DNA of 64,000 nucleotides from Larix kaempferi (taxonomy: Eukaryota > Streptophyta > Pinopsida > Pinales > Pinaceae). Below the pieces are notes generated by a model. That model worked only from the letters and a program-made list of their open reading frames with translations. It searched no databases and was not told the DNA's origin. The stretch is taken from contig BSBM01001922.1 of assembly GCA_027924585.1 (NCBI GenBank), positions 62,001 through 126,000 of the forward strand. The letters are read 5' to 3'. Below are positions 32,340 to 43,780 of the stretch, piece after piece; position 1 is the first letter of the stretch, and every line of letters starts with the position of its first letter. The position numbers and the translations under genes were made by a program.

Positions 32340-32870
32340 TTTTCCTATGGCATGTAATGTGGCCCTGGGATATCTGGCAAACGCTCTTTTGAGGTTTTTC
32401 TTTGGGAGGACATATAATCCATCCCTGGGAGATCTGACAGGTAGAGTTGTGTGCTTGTAATAGCCTGGGATGCTCTTTCGAGTTTTTGTCCTATGGCATG
32501 TAATGTGCTCCTGGGAGATCCGACAGGTAGAGCCGAGTGCTCATAACAGCCTGAGATGCTACAGCTAGGTTTTGCCATGAACACATGTAATATGCTCCTG
32601 GGAGATCCGATAGGTAGAGCCATGTGCTCGTAACATCTTGGGATGCTACAGCCAGGTTTTGTGGTGAGATCACATGTAATGTGCTCTTGGGAGATCCAAT
32701 GGGTAGAACTGTGTGCTCTAACAGCTTGGGATGCTACAACCAGGTTTTGTGACGGGGTCATATGTAATGTGATCCTGGGAGATCCGATAGGTATAGCTGA
32801 GTGCTTGTAATAGCCTAGGATTCTTCAGCCAGGTTTTGTGATGCATGTAATAAGTCCTGAGGATTCTACA
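32340..32870 (+). repeat. 86-89-bp minisatellite array of F
   Basis: About six units with ctgggagatccgataggtag. Anchors at 32425, 32511, 32598, 32686 and 32775 give spacings of 86-89 bp. G has only about one partial unit (42765-42860). Confidence 0.85.
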
Positions 32871-33076
32871 GTATGGCCAGTGATGATGAAGACCTGCAGG
32901 TGGTGGGCCTACATCCAGTATGAAAAAGGATTGGCTCTATAGAACTTCCTATGATGAGTAGATTCAGAGATTGATTGAGATAGCAGCAGCAGTGACGATG
33001 ACGATTATCCAATGATGATGATCAAGAGAAGAAGACTTGTGCTAGAAGACCTGTGTTAAGAAATAGCTTCCTAGTT

Positions 33077-33085
33077 AAGAGGGAG
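33077..33085 (+). other. Polypurine tract of F
   Basis: AAGAGGGAG directly before the 3' LTR. G has the same tract on minus. Confidence 0.82.
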
Positions 33086-33773
33086 TGTTGATGTATATGT
33101 AACTTCGGAATGTATTTCATATATGTATATTGTACTCCTATAGAGATGGTATTATTCCTCTATAGGGAAGTGTTTGTATTCCTATATAGATGTTTTTATT
33201 CCTCTATATGGAAGTGTCGTCATTTATATTGTAAGTGTCGTAACTTATACTTGATGGGTTATTAGACCAACTTGTTGGGGTAGGCCCTATATAAGTCATG
33301 TGGGTCGAAGGGTTATTAGACCACCCTATTGGGGGTTGGCCATGTGGGTCAAAGGGTTATTAGACCACCCTATTGGGTGTCGGCCCAGTCAGCATTATGT
33401 TATGTGGTTAAGTTAAGGCCGACCTAGTAAAGGTTATTAGGAAAGTCAAGTCAAGTATAAATAGAGTGCGGGAGGCACTCTATTTCATCATTCTATTTTC
33501 TCTCACACTCTCGAGAGAGTGGCGCACTTGTGGAGGAGGAGAAGCTGCTGCTAGGAATGTCTATCTCTTATGCTTGGGTTGTATCATTGCTCTATCTATC
33601 TCTAAGGAATTTATTGGGGTTTTTCACCTTTATGGTTTTCCCCAAGTAAACTCTGTGTCTCTTGTGTGCTTGCATTATTGTGTCCATGATTGATATGTTT
33701 TAGATATGCTGTACATGTTGTTCTCTCAGTTAAGATCATAGATCAGATTGAAGTAAATTCTGAAAAACTAATA
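33086..33773 (+). repeat. 3' LTR of element F
   Basis: Pair of 27016-27704. It ends ...AAACTAATA, so the terminal CA has mutated to TA. TSD CCCGA follows. Confidence 0.93.
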
Positions 33774-34017
33774 CCCGATCTACAAGAAGATCCTCCATTT
33801 TGAGATTCCATAGATCAAAGTTCTAGCCGTTAAACTTATCAATATAAATTCTTGAACTGCTCTCCATTCTCTTTTAATGCACAAATAAAATATGAAAAGC
33901 TCCCACTGAACCCCAGTTTATCACAGACCCAAGATCTATCAACCACATCAAACCCTCAGCAACCGAGGCATCCCCATGAAACCAAATAATCAAGCTCTGA
34001 TAACACATGTAAGATTC

Positions 34018-34416
34018 AAACTTGTGTAGAGAAGCAACGCATAAAGATTATTTTAGGAAAAATAGAGATTACACCATAGCATTCACACATAGTACACAGA
34101 TATTTACCCTGTAAACCCTTAACTAGGAAAACCAACAAAACTTGGAGCCACAACTCCTGTTTTCCTCATCCTCTATTATGAATCACTCACAATAAAATAT
34201 AAGTATTCTACAACATCCAATACCCTAATCCGTTAACCCGAATTAGTAAACAGACCCCAATTCCTTAACCGAGATTAAATTACATATTTTTATAAAAATC
34301 CCCAAAAATAACCGAAAACAACCAAAAAATTTGTGCTGGAGGGATTTTCAGGTGCATCACTGACAGGCACACTCTCCCCTTTAAATACATGCAAAGAATA
34401 TAACACATACCTAACG
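34018..34416 (-). repeat. LTR shared by E1 (as 5' LTR) and E2 (as 3' LTR)
   Basis: About 399 bp, starting TGTAAGATTCAAACTTG. On its left is E1's mutated PBS (GCTCTGATAACA at 34004-34015). On its right, after a CA to CG change, is the PPT complement TTCTCCCACTT of E2. Pair of 38553-38961 with roughly 10 percent divergence by eye. Confidence 0.85.
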
Positions 34417-34468
34417 TTCTCCCACTTGTTCTTTTATCTACATAACAATGATTCATGTACTCATAAAG

Positions 34469-35161
34469 TCACAAGTTTAGGGCATCGATGCCCATAGATT
34501 CTCTACACCAAGAGAAAAGTTTTGTATTGACAAACTTTGTTAATAAGTCTACAACATTCTTCATGGTGTCAACATTCTCGAACAACACCTTCTGGTCTTC
34601 AACCATATCTCTCAAAAAGTGATATTGTACATCAATATGCTTTTTCTTAGCATGATAAGCTGGGTTCTTTGCCAGGAAGATTGCACTTTGGCTGTCACAA
34701 TCTAACCTTAGATATTTCTGTACAAACCCAACACCTGAACATAATCTTTGCATCCATACAACATCTTTACTTGCATGAGTGGCTACCATATATTCAGCTT
34801 CAGTACTTGAGAGAGCAACTATAGCCTGTCTCTTACTCATCCAACTAATAGATCCTCCAAATAGGTTAAACACATACCCACTTGTAGATCTTCTCTGATC
34901 AAGATCTCCAGCCCAGTCTGCATCTATAAATCCCTGTACATTTATTACTCTATTTGGTTCATTTCTTCCTTAGTAGAAGATTGCATAATCTGTAGTTCCA
35001 CACAAATATCTGAAGACCCTCTTTACAGTTGTCCAGTGGTCCTTCCCTGGTTTTGACATATATCTTCTTAATACTCCCACTGCATGAGCAATGCCCATTC
35101 TGGTACAGACCATTGCATACATCAAACTTCCAACTGCACTAGCATATGGAACTCGTGCCAT
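34469..35161 (-). pseudogene. E2 RNase H and RT connection region
   Basis: The 134-codon frame 34873-34469 reads [20 protein letters not shown] then [34 protein letters not shown] and [14 protein letters not shown]. This is a near-complete copia RNase H with the ALS(S/T)TEAEY block and the DCDSQSA motif. RNase H removes template RNA during reverse transcription. 35161-34970 adds PYASAVGSLMYAMVCTRMGI and VFRYLCGTTDYAIFY, the connection domain. Stops separate the pieces. Confidence 0.85.
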
Positions 35162-35248
35162 ATCTTCTTCATCGTCCTGTGTCTTGGGACACTGATCTAC
35201 AGTTAACTTTACGCCTATAGGTATAGGGACCTTGACCGACTTACTTTC

Positions 35249-36034
35249 CTACATTTTAAATCTCTTTAGTACAGTATCAACATATTTTCTTTGAATTAAC
35301 CAAATATTCCTATTTGCATGATCTCTTTTGATCTCCATTCCAAGTATGAATTTTGCAGCACTGAGATCCTTCATGTCAAATTTGGAGGATAGTTGAGACT
35401 TCACCTCCTTTATAACATATTTGTTGTTTCCGAATAGTAGCAGGTCATCAACATACATTACTATGTTAATGAAGTGATCACCAACTTGTTTGGAGTATAC
35501 ACAGTCATCAGCCTTGTTTCTCACAAACCCCAATCCAAGTATGTATGTCTCAAACTTTTGGTACCACATCCTTGGAGATTTATTTACGCCATAAAGGGAC
35601 TTCTTTAGTTTACATACCAGCTCTTTCTTTCTCTTTATTCTGAACCCTTCTGGTTGTTTCATGTATATTTATTCTTCTAGATCCCCATGTAAGAACGTTG
35701 TCTTCACATCCATCTGCTCTACTTCAAGATCAAAAGCAGCAGCAATAGACATAAGAAATCTTATGGAAGTTAATTTTGCAACTGGAGAAAATATTTCACC
35801 AAAATCAATTCCCTCTACCTGAGAATATCCATTTTCTACCAAGCGGGCCTTTTACTTATCCACTTTACCTTTTGCATTTAACTTCTTTATAAATAGCCAT
35901 TTTCTACCAATGGCTTTTCTTCCAACAGGTAACTGAACTAGATACCAAGCTTCATTTTTTTCCAAGGCTTCCATTTCTTCAAGAATGGCCTTCTTCCATA
36001 TATCTATATCCTCCAAATAAACAACTTCCTTCAC
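35249..36034 (-). pseudogene. E2 reverse transcriptase
   Basis: The 137-codon frame 35662-35249 has LKKSLYGVNKSPRMWYQKFE (residues 19-38), YVDD at 70-73 and KFDMKDLSAAKFILGMEI. The RT N-terminus is in a separate frame (36034-35852) with KNEAWYLVQLPVGRKAIGRK. A stop near 35840 and a frameshift near 35670 disconnect them. Catalytic Asp residues are present but no full protein can be made. Confidence 0.85.
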
Positions 36035-36269
36035 ATTTGTAGGATCACCATCAGTAATAGATAAAGCAAAAATAGACCAAAAATCATTAGGGAAATACCT
36101 TTCCGGTTTCCTTCTTTATCGAGATGATCTCCTCAAAACTAGGGTATGAGGTTATGCTTCTTCTGATTCATCTTCTTCCATTGAGTCAGATTATTCATCT
36201 TCTAACTCAAACTATCTTCTCTGGTTCCTTTTCCATTGCAGTCACTTCCTGTCTGGGAAGTTCTTTGAC

Positions 36270-37260
36270 CTCTCTAAACACAACATCTCGACTATAAACA
36301 GTCTTCTTAGCTGCAGGATTTCGAAGCTTATAACATTCATACCATCTTTATAACCAATAAAGATACATTTTTCAGCTTTATTGTCTAGCTTACTCCTTTT
36401 CTCCTTTAGAACATGCACAAAAGCATCCCAACCAAAAACTGTCAGATTTTTAATAGAGGGTTTCTTACCAGTCCATACCTATTGTGTAGTTTTGTCAACC
36501 AAAGCTGATGTGGGTGATCGATTTACCAAGTAACATGATGTCTCCACTGTCTCTGCCCATAATTCTTGTCCTATCCCGGCACTACTTAGCATACTTCATG
36601 ACTTCTCCATCAACATCCTATTCATCCTTTCGGAAACTCCATTCTATTGCGGTGTGTATGGAGTAGTCTTCTGGATTTCTATACTGCACTTCTTACAGAA
36701 TTCTTCGAATTCATTCCCACAGAACTCTCCCCACCAATATCTATCCTCAACACCTTTATTTTCTTTTCTGTTTGATTCTCTATAAGAGCCTTACACTATT
36801 TAAACTTAGCAAATACTTCATATTTATTTCGAAGGAAATAAATCCATGTTTTCCTTGAGAAATCATCTATAAATGAAACATAATACACAGATCTTCCTAG
36901 TGATGGAACATACCCAGGTCGAAACACATTACTATGTATTAAATCTAAAATTCCCTTTTCTCTTGTAGCACCAGATGCAAATTTTACTCGATTATGTTTT
37001 CCATATATGCAATGTTCAAAGAAATCAAAATCTAGAGTGCAATCAGTCATACCTCCAACCATACTTTTACCGTGTAATGCTCGAAGGCCCCTTTCTCTGA
37101 TATGCCCCAATATTTGATTCCATAGCATTGTCTTTCCTCCTGATGCAGTTAAGGTTCTATCTTCTGTATATCCCCCCTCAAGAACAACAAAAATATTACA
37201 TTCACCATTGATGGTTCTTCCCAATAGTTTGTACAGAGTTCCATACTGAATTCCCCTCAT
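36270..37260 (-). pseudogene. E2 integrase
   Basis: 154 codons (37260-36796) run from a GTLYKLLGRT-like pre-integrase segment through LWNQILGHI, where the first zinc-binding His of WH is Asn. DFDFFEHCIYGK follows, with the first Cys of the pair replaced by Phe. ILDLIHSNVFRP has the first catalytic Asp replaced by Asn, and FIDDFSRKTWIYFL the second Asp intact. The C-terminal integrase parts to about 36270 are frameshifted (GKKPSIKN-like near 36470). Confidence 0.82.
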
Positions 37261-37415
37261 CTATACCATTGATCCTCGAACCATTTTGCAACCACCATCT
37301 CCACACACAGTCTTTACACCTGCAATATCCATCTTTTTGATAGATATCAACTTTCTCTCTAGATTTGGAATGTGTAGTACTCCGGGGAGAGTTCCAATCC
37401 TTACATCCTTAAGTT

Positions 37416-37598
37416 TCAACTTGACTCTACCACACCCAATGATATTGGCCAGTTATTCATCTCCCAAGAACACATATCCTCCATTGTACTCTTCATATTC
37501 ACAAACCACTCTCTATGAGGGGTCATATGAAATGATGCACCTGAGTCAATCAACCATATATCATGTTCTGAAGGATTACCAATAGAATCTAGGTACAC
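37416..37598 (-). pseudogene. E2 protease active-site segment
   Basis: 60 open codons with HDIWLIDSGASFHMTPHREW (residues 12-31). The retropepsin D-S-G-A-S is intact here, unlike in E1. The remainder of the domain is broken. Confidence 0.8.
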
Positions 37599-37682
37599 AT
37601 CCCCTCCTTCTTCTGAGGAATTATTTTTCTCTATGGTATAGGTATCCTCTGATCCCTTTCCTTTCTCAATATTCTTAGATCT

Positions 37683-37724
37683 ACAATCCTTTTTATAGTT
37701 CCCAACTTTACCGCATTTCCAACA
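37683..37724 (-). pseudogene. E2 gag zinc knuckle, His ligand lost
   Basis: On minus CWKCGKVGNYKKDC: the C-x2-C-x4-H-x4-C pattern with His replaced by Asn. Confidence 0.8.
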
Positions 37725-37854
37725 CTTATAAATTTTCCTAGGGATTTAGATCTACCCTTAGATTTAGATCTCCCTCCAGATCCCTTATTTTTGTTTCTCT
37801 CCTAGGGAATACCTCTCACAGACAAGGCATCCATGCTATGCGTATCCATGGATT

Positions 37855-38265
37855 TCCGCCTCATCTCTGCCGATAGAAGAGATGATACTATTTCATCAAA
37901 TTTTAAAGTTGCTTGATTAGTACTCCCTATTGCTACAATTAGGTTGTCCTAGGAATCTGGAAAAGAACACAATAATGTAATACATTTATCTTCTACAACC
38001 ATTGTAATTCCAATAGAGGTTATTTGACTTACCAGAGTATTGTATACATTTAAATGCTCTATCACTGTGTCATTATCATCCATTCTGAGGTGATATAGTT
38101 TCTTTTGCAGAAAGCACTTGTTCACAAGGGATTTTGATTGATGAAAACTCCCTAGTTTCTCCCAAATCTTTACCGCAATATCTTCTCCATATATGTTCAA
38201 TAACACAGATCCTAATAAGAACAGTCAAATTGTACTCCTAGCATTTCTATATAATTTCTACCAAT
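37855..38265 (-). pseudogene. E2 gag (copia UBN2-type)
   Basis: 85 open codons at 38206-37949 with IWEKLGSFHQSKSLVNKCFL, KKLYHLRMDDNDTVIEHLNV and DKCITLLCSFPDS. After this a stop (TCC TAG in sense) precedes IRSTNQATLKFDE-like sequence near 37920-37860. Same family as the E1 gag. Confidence 0.8.
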
Positions 38266-38538
38266 ATTCTTTTGACGTTCCAGTGGGTTGTGTACCCGGA
38301 TCCACAACAATCCACTAATCCCAATCTACAAGAATATCCTCCATTTTGAGCTTCCATAGCTCAAAGTTCTAGCCGTTAAACTTCTCAATCTCAATTCTTA
38401 AACTGCTCGACATTCTCTTTTAATGCAAAATCAAAGTTGCAAAGCTCCCACTGAACCCATATTTATCAAAGACCGAAGATCTATCAACCACGTCGAACCC
38501 TCAACAACAGAGGCGTCCCCCTGAAACCAAATAATCGA

Positions 38539-38550
38539 GCTCTGATACCA
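38539..38550 (-). other. Primer binding site of E2
   Basis: On minus TGGTATCAGAGC, two bases inside the LTR at 38553. Confidence 0.88.
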
Positions 38551-38552
38551 CA

Positions 38553-38961
38553 TGTAAGATTCAAATTTGTGTAGATAAGCAAAGCATATAGATTCTTTTA
38601 AGAAAAATGGAGATTACACCACAACATTCACACATAGTACACAGAGATTTACCCTAGAAACACTTAACTGGGAAAACCAGTAAACCTTGGAGCCACAACT
38701 CCTATTTTTCTCATCCTCTATTATGAATCACTCACAATACAATATATGTATTGCGCAGAATCCAATACCCTAATACATTAACCCGGATTAGTAAATAGAC
38801 CCCAATCCCTTAACAGAGATTAAATTACATATTTTTAGAAAAATCCCCAAAAATAACCGAAAATAGACAAAAAATTTGTGCCGGATGGATTATCAGGTGC
38901 ATTGCTGACATGCGCACTCTCCCCTTCACATACATGCAAAGAATATAACACATACCCAACA
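38553..38961 (-). repeat. LTR shared by E2 (as 5' LTR) and E3 (as 3' LTR)
   Basis: 409 bp, begins TGTAAGATTCAAATTTG and ends ACACATACCCAACA. The PPT complement TTCTCCCACTT of E3 follows at 38962. Confidence 0.87.
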
Positions 38962-39733
38962 TTCTCCCACTTATTTTTTTCTCTGCATAACAATGATTCA
39001 TGTACTCATAAAGTCACAAGTTCAGGGCATCGATTCCCATAGATTCACTACGCCAAGATAACTTCTCCGTACTAATAGACTTTGTTAATAAGTCTGCAAC
39101 ATTCTTCAAGGTGTAAACCTTGTCAAACAACACCTTCTGGTCTTCAACCATATCTCTCTCAAAGTGCTATTGCACATCAATATGATTTTTCTTAGCATGA
39201 TAAGCAGGGTTCTTTTCCAAGAAGATTTCACTTTGGCTGTCACAACCTAACCTTACAGGTTTATGTACAAACCCAACACCTGAACATAATTTTTGCAGCC
39301 ATACAGATTCATTAATTGATGAGTGGCTTCTAGATATTTAGCTTTAGTAGTTGAGAGAGAAACTACAGCCTGTCTCTTGCTCATGCAACTAATAGCTCCT
39401 CCAAATAGGTTAAACACATTTCCAATTTTAGATCTTCTTTGATCAATATCTCCAGCCCAGTCTGCATCAACAAATCCATGTACATTTATTACTATGTTTG
39501 GTTCATGTCTTCCTTGGTAGTAGATTGCATAATCTGTAGTGCTACACAAATATCTAAAGACCCTCTTTATAGCTGTCTAGTTCTCTTTCCCTGGTTTTGA
39601 CATATATCTCTGCTCAATAATCCCACTGCATGAGAATTGTACGGTCTGGTACATACCATTGCTTACATCAAACTACCAACTGCACTAGCATATGGAACTC
39701 GTGCCATATCTTCTTCGTCTTCCTATGTCTTGG
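38962..39733 (-). pseudogene. Element E3: copia RNase H end, cut by H
   Basis: The minus strand repeats the E2 PPT and RNase H sequence. The 98-codon frame 39549-39253 has HGFVDADWAGDIDQRRSKIG and FGGAISCMSKRQAVVSLSTT. Upstream (39560-39733) the connection region continues until CTTGG at 39729-39733, where gypsy element H begins. In E2 the same place reads tgtcttgggacac, uninterrupted. The rest of E3 should lie beyond H. Confidence 0.82.
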
Positions 39734-40645
39734 TGTTACAATGTATTTTCCCACCTTGTGAGCATTTATACTCTTTGCCCTCTGTTATTCATTTGATTGA
39801 CTCATAACCACTTTTTGTCCTCCAGGAACCCTTGTTTCCCTATTTTTGTTCATGTACACAAGCTGCTTGACTTTAGCTTGCGCATATGCAGGTTGTACCA
39901 CTATAGCTGGTATACATTGAGTTAAATGGTAAATAATAGTAAAAACTCTATTTTCTTACTCCAAAAGGTGGCCATTGCGACCTTTGGCCCTCCATGTATC
40001 CCGAAATGACTCAATTCGACCTTTCACCTACCATTCGAGGGTTATATATTGATCTCTTATGGTGCATGAAAGGAGGAAAAAGAGAGAGTATCGAAACTCT
40101 ATTGGATTTTTTCCATAGCATGAATCTACATCCATTGATCCTAGCTGTTGTGAACCTCTTATGTTCACCTACCAAAATCTTCCATATCTTGATTTTTCCA
40201 TTGCATGGGGGATTGAAGTGGTGGAGGCACAAGTGGGGGGACCTAGTTCTCGGTTCATATGAGTTGTCGGTAAGAGGTTGTATCATGTAATTCTTGTTTA
40301 TATTAATAGAAATACTCATTTTCTCTTCCAATTGATGGTGTGAATGGTTTATTATCATTGGGTACATTTTCTTATTATATCATGGACTATGCTATTGTTT
40401 ATGCTAACATCTTTCATATATTATATGCACTTGCTTGTGTTTATTGTTAAGACTAAGCTGCAGGTTCAAGTGTAGATTTGAAAGCTAAATGAGGATCTAC
40501 ATTGAACATCTGGTTGAAGGTTGGTCTTTTATTCCACATCTTAGCATTTACATTTATGAAGCATGCATTGGGAATTGAGTTAATTTATGGTAGTCATCTG
40601 TCTGTTGTGGTTTACCCCAAGCCATAGGAAGCTTTCTCTGTAACA
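39734..40645 (+). repeat. 5' LTR of gypsy-type element H
   Basis: Begins TGTTACAATGTATTTTCC and ends TTTCTCTGTAACA, 912 bp, with a PBS four bases later. It starts exactly where the E3 copia sequence stops. A TATA-like TTATATATT lies at 40042-40050. The partner 3' LTR is not in the window. The target flank to look for is CTTGG. Confidence 0.78.
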
Positions 40646-40649
40646 GAAA

Positions 40650-40667
40650 TGGCGTCTCCGCTGGGGA
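40650..40667 (+). other. Primer binding site of H
   Basis: TGGCGTCTCCGCTGGGGA, differing by one base from the PBS of element I. I associate this form with Tat/Ogre-type plant gypsy elements. The exact tRNA is not confirmed here. Confidence 0.7.
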
Positions 40668-41850
40668 GGAACCTCAATTTTGGGGATTTTGGGCATTTTT
40701 CCTTATTTTGAGTCTTTGTTCTGTCGAGTTTCTATGTCATTGATTGGATGTTGGGATCTACATAGAAAATCTTGTTTTTTCTCGGTCTTTTGATTCATTT
40801 TTGGTCCACCTACCTATCCCTATACACGAGTCATCCATGGTTAGCTCGCATGGACGTGCTACTGTGAGTACAATAGCCTGCGTATACATGCTACTGTTCT
40901 ATGAACATTTGTGTACAACTCTAAGATTGTCTTGTTTGTGATATTTGGTTGTTGCTGGGTGAATTTTGGGTGTTCCTGAGTCTTATTAGGCATATATTCT
41001 GACTGATTCATGCCCTTTTACTGACTACAAACTCCTCTTTCTTTAGTTTTTGAGAATTTGGTTTTCAACCATTTTTTTTCTTTTTATAGCTCATTGGCTT
41101 AGTTGAGACTTGCTTTTTGGGGTTTGTTGGGTTATCTGCTTTGCATGCTCTGCATTCTTTTCTGAAAATTTTTTATTCCACTTGCATTTTTCATTCATTT
41201 GTATTGAAAAATAAAAAAAACATTGTTTGCATTTTCATTTCATTTATAGTGAAAATACAAAAAAAAAAATTGCTTTATGTATCTACATTTTGCATTAGAG
41301 TGCTTGTGCTTTCGTTGGGGATTTCTTGTGCATGAAATTATAAAGAGATTGCATTTTTATTTTTGAAAAAGAAACGTTGGTCTGACTCTCATGTAGTGGC
41401 ATACTTTTTCTATGGATAGATGAGTCTAGTGTTTTCTGGGTGTGCATATCATTGAATCTTTTCACATCATTAGTTTCACGACCATATCCTTTGAGTAATC
41501 ATAGCCATTAAAATTAATGCTTAACTAAAGAATTGATTAGAACATTTTCATTGTTAGGGTGCACCAACTACTATAGGTTTTGAGTATTGGAATAGATCAC
41601 TGCGAGTTAACAATCCGAGACTATTAAACAAACATTATGTGTCTGAACAGGGAGTGGTGAAACCCATGGTATACATCAGTGTTATCAGGATGCTCTACTA
41701 AAACCAGAATTAAGCACGAGGTCGCGGGAGGTCGTTTGCATAGATAGCCCTCCAATACTAGATGAACATGGGAGATATTTCTAGTATTTTTTCATATCTG
41801 GGGATTCGTGGGGGATTTGAACCTCTTGCGTTTCGGGCTTAGCTACCCTA
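40668..41850 (+). other. H leader, part 1
   Basis: Long AT-rich non-coding leader. Its end, with ...tttcgggcttagctaccct, is homologous to I's leader near 58530-58552. G is inserted right after. Confidence 0.65.
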
Positions 41851-42507
41851 TGTTAAATTTTCAGAATTTACTTCAATCTGATCTAGGATCTTAACTGAGA
41901 GAACAACATGTACAGCAAATCTATAGCATATCAATCATGGGCACAATAATGCAAGCACACAAGAGACACAGAGTTTACTTGGGGAAAACCATAAAGGTGA
42001 AAAACCCCAATAACTTCCTCAGAGATAGATATAGCAATGATACAACCAGAATACAAGAGATAGTCTTCTCCTAGCAGCAGAGCCTCCTCCTCCACAAGTG
42101 CGCCACTCTCCCAAGTGTGAGTGAGAGAATAGAATGTGTAAAATGAGAGAGACACACTCTCTATTTATACACTAACTTGACTTGAACTTTACTCAACTAG
42201 GTCAGCCTCAACTTAACCACTTAAGATAATGCTGACTGGGTCGACACCCAATATGGTGGTCTAATAACCCTTCGACCCACATGACTTTTACAGGGCCGAC
42301 CCCAACAAGGTGGTCTAATAACCCATCAAGTATAAGTTACGACACTTACAATATAAATTACGACACTTCCATATAGAGGAATAATAACATCTCTATAGGA
42401 ATACAAGCACTTCCGTATAGAGGAATAATACCATCTCTATAGGAGTACAAAATACATATATGAAATACATGAGTGAAATACATTCCGAAGTTACATATAC
42501 ATCAACA
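41851..42507 (-). repeat. 3' LTR of element G
   Basis: Begins TGTTAAATTTTCAGAATT and ends ACATATACATCAACA. It has two GGTTATTAGACCAC modules (complement on plus at 42235-42325). Confidence 0.9.
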
Positions 42508-42518
42508 CTCCCTCTTAA
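42508..42518 (-). other. Polypurine tract of G
   Basis: On minus TTAAGAGGGAG next to the 3' LTR, same as F. Confidence 0.8.
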
Positions 42519-42924
42519 CTAGGAAGGTATTTCTCAACACAGGTCTTCTAGCACAAGTCATCTTCTCTGGATCATCGTCACTGGATAATTGTCATTGAGT
42601 CATCATCATCGTCACTATTGCTGCTATCTCAATCAATCTTTGAATCTACTCATCATAGGAAGTTCTACAGAGCCAGTCCTTTTTCATACTGGATGTAGGC
42701 CCACCACCTGCAGGTCTTCATCACCACTGGCCATACTGTGGAATCCTCAGGACTTATTACATGAGTCAACAAAACCTCAAAAGAGCATCCCAGGACAGAT
42801 TACGAGCACACAGCTCAACCTATCGGATCTCCCAATACCTTTTACATGCTACTGCACAACTTGTCGACGGCCACAGAGTATCACAAAGCACAAACCAGAT
42901 GCACACACACAGCACTTACACTCA

Positions 42925-43372
42925 ACGGCATGGGAGGACCAACCTACCACCATCCGTGAAGGGCTCACAGCACTTACATCAACGACCATGGAAGAACACA
43001 TCTGCCACCATGTCGGAAAGGCCCTGCACTTACATCAACGGACATGGGAGAACACATCTACCACCATGTCAGAAAGGATCTACACTTACATCAACGCACA
43101 TGGGAGAACGCATCTACCACCATGTCGGAAAGGCACTGCACTTACATCAACGCACATGGGAGAACGCATCTACCACCATGTCGGAAAGGCTCTACACTTA
43201 CATCAATGCACATGGGAGAACGCATCTACCACCATGTCGGAAAGGCAATGCACTTACATCAACGCACATGGGAGAACACATCTACCACCATGTTGGAAAG
43301 GATCTGCACTTACATCAGCACACATGGGAGAATGCATCTACCACCATGTCGGAAAGTCACTGTGCATCTGTG
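42925..43372 (-). repeat. 56-bp minisatellite array of G
   Basis: About eight units with catgggagaacgcatctacc, e.g. anchors at 43101 and 43157, 56 bp apart. As 56 leaves a remainder of 2 on division by 3, a frame passes through all three phases of the unit. All are open, giving overlapping plus-strand frames of 268, 246 and 139 codons (42589-43501). These are repeat artefacts. Confidence 0.9.
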
Positions 43373-43384
43373 TCTTCGGAACTC

Positions 43385-43690
43385 ATCACACATAATCCAA
43401 CTGATTATGTACTATATCCACCTGATACATATGATCATCTTGATCATCAGTGTATCCACCTAATACAAATGCAAATACATGATACATATCACCATACATG
43501 ATCCACCTGATCATACAATGTATCCACCTAATACATATACAGATACATGGTCCAAGCATCCAACATGATGCATATACAAAAATACATACAAATGATCCAA
43601 CTGATCATATCCAGCATCCAACATGATGCGTACATACATATACATATAAATGATCCAACTGATCATACAAAGCAGAAACCAGAACATCAT
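43385..43690 (-). repeat. Irregular ATGATCC/ATACAT-rich tandem array of G
   Basis: Reverse-complement counterpart of F 31340-31820, with units of about 35-45 bp containing catgatccacctgatcat and tgatccaactgatcatac. Confidence 0.72.
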
Positions 43691-43780
43691 CCTGATGCTT
43701 ATCATCCAGCACTTACATCCACATCCATGTGAAGGATCCTCCTTCCAACATGCTTGGAATGGCTTCAGCAAATGTGTCCA

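Larger units (their letters stand above)
27016..33773 (+). mobile_element. Element F: copia-derived element with deleted RT core
   Basis: 5' LTR 27016-27704 (689 bp), PBS 27705-27716, PPT 33077-33085, 3' LTR 33086-33773 (688 bp). Perfect TSDs CCCGA lie at 27011-27015 and 33774-33778. The LTRs differ by several percent. Internally it has a long leader, scraps of gag and integrase, an RT N-terminus fused to RNase H, and three tandem arrays. Same family as G (41851-48637), with a leader shared with B and C. Confidence 0.94.
23450..34017 (-). mobile_element. Element E1: copia internal region, 3' truncated, split by F
   Basis: Minus-strand copia in the order gag, zinc knuckle, protease, integrase, RT, RNase H. 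It runs from its PBS at about 34004-34015 down to a break in RNase H near 23475, where it meets gypsy remnant K. Element F (27016-33773, TSD CCCGA) lies between E1's leader and gag. Its 5' LTR (34018-34416) doubles as the 3' LTR of E2. All genes carry stops or frameshifts. Confidence 0.85.
34417..38552 (-). mobile_element. Element E2: copia internal region between shared LTRs
   Basis: Complete gene order on minus: PBS (38539-38550), gag, knuckle, protease, integrase, RT, RNase H, PPT, flanked by LTRs 38553-38961 and 34018-34416. All frames are broken. It forms the middle of the E1-LTR-E2-LTR-E3 chain. Confidence 0.87.

Noticed and set aside
31789-32761. Open frames of 172, 126 and 138 codons on minus
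   Set aside because: They fall entirely in F's 55-56-bp and 86-89-bp arrays and mirror the repeat unit.
42589-43501. 268-, 246- and 139-codon frames on plus
   Set aside because: Overlapping frames through a 56-bp array on the strand opposite to element G. Listed as a curiosity, not as genes.
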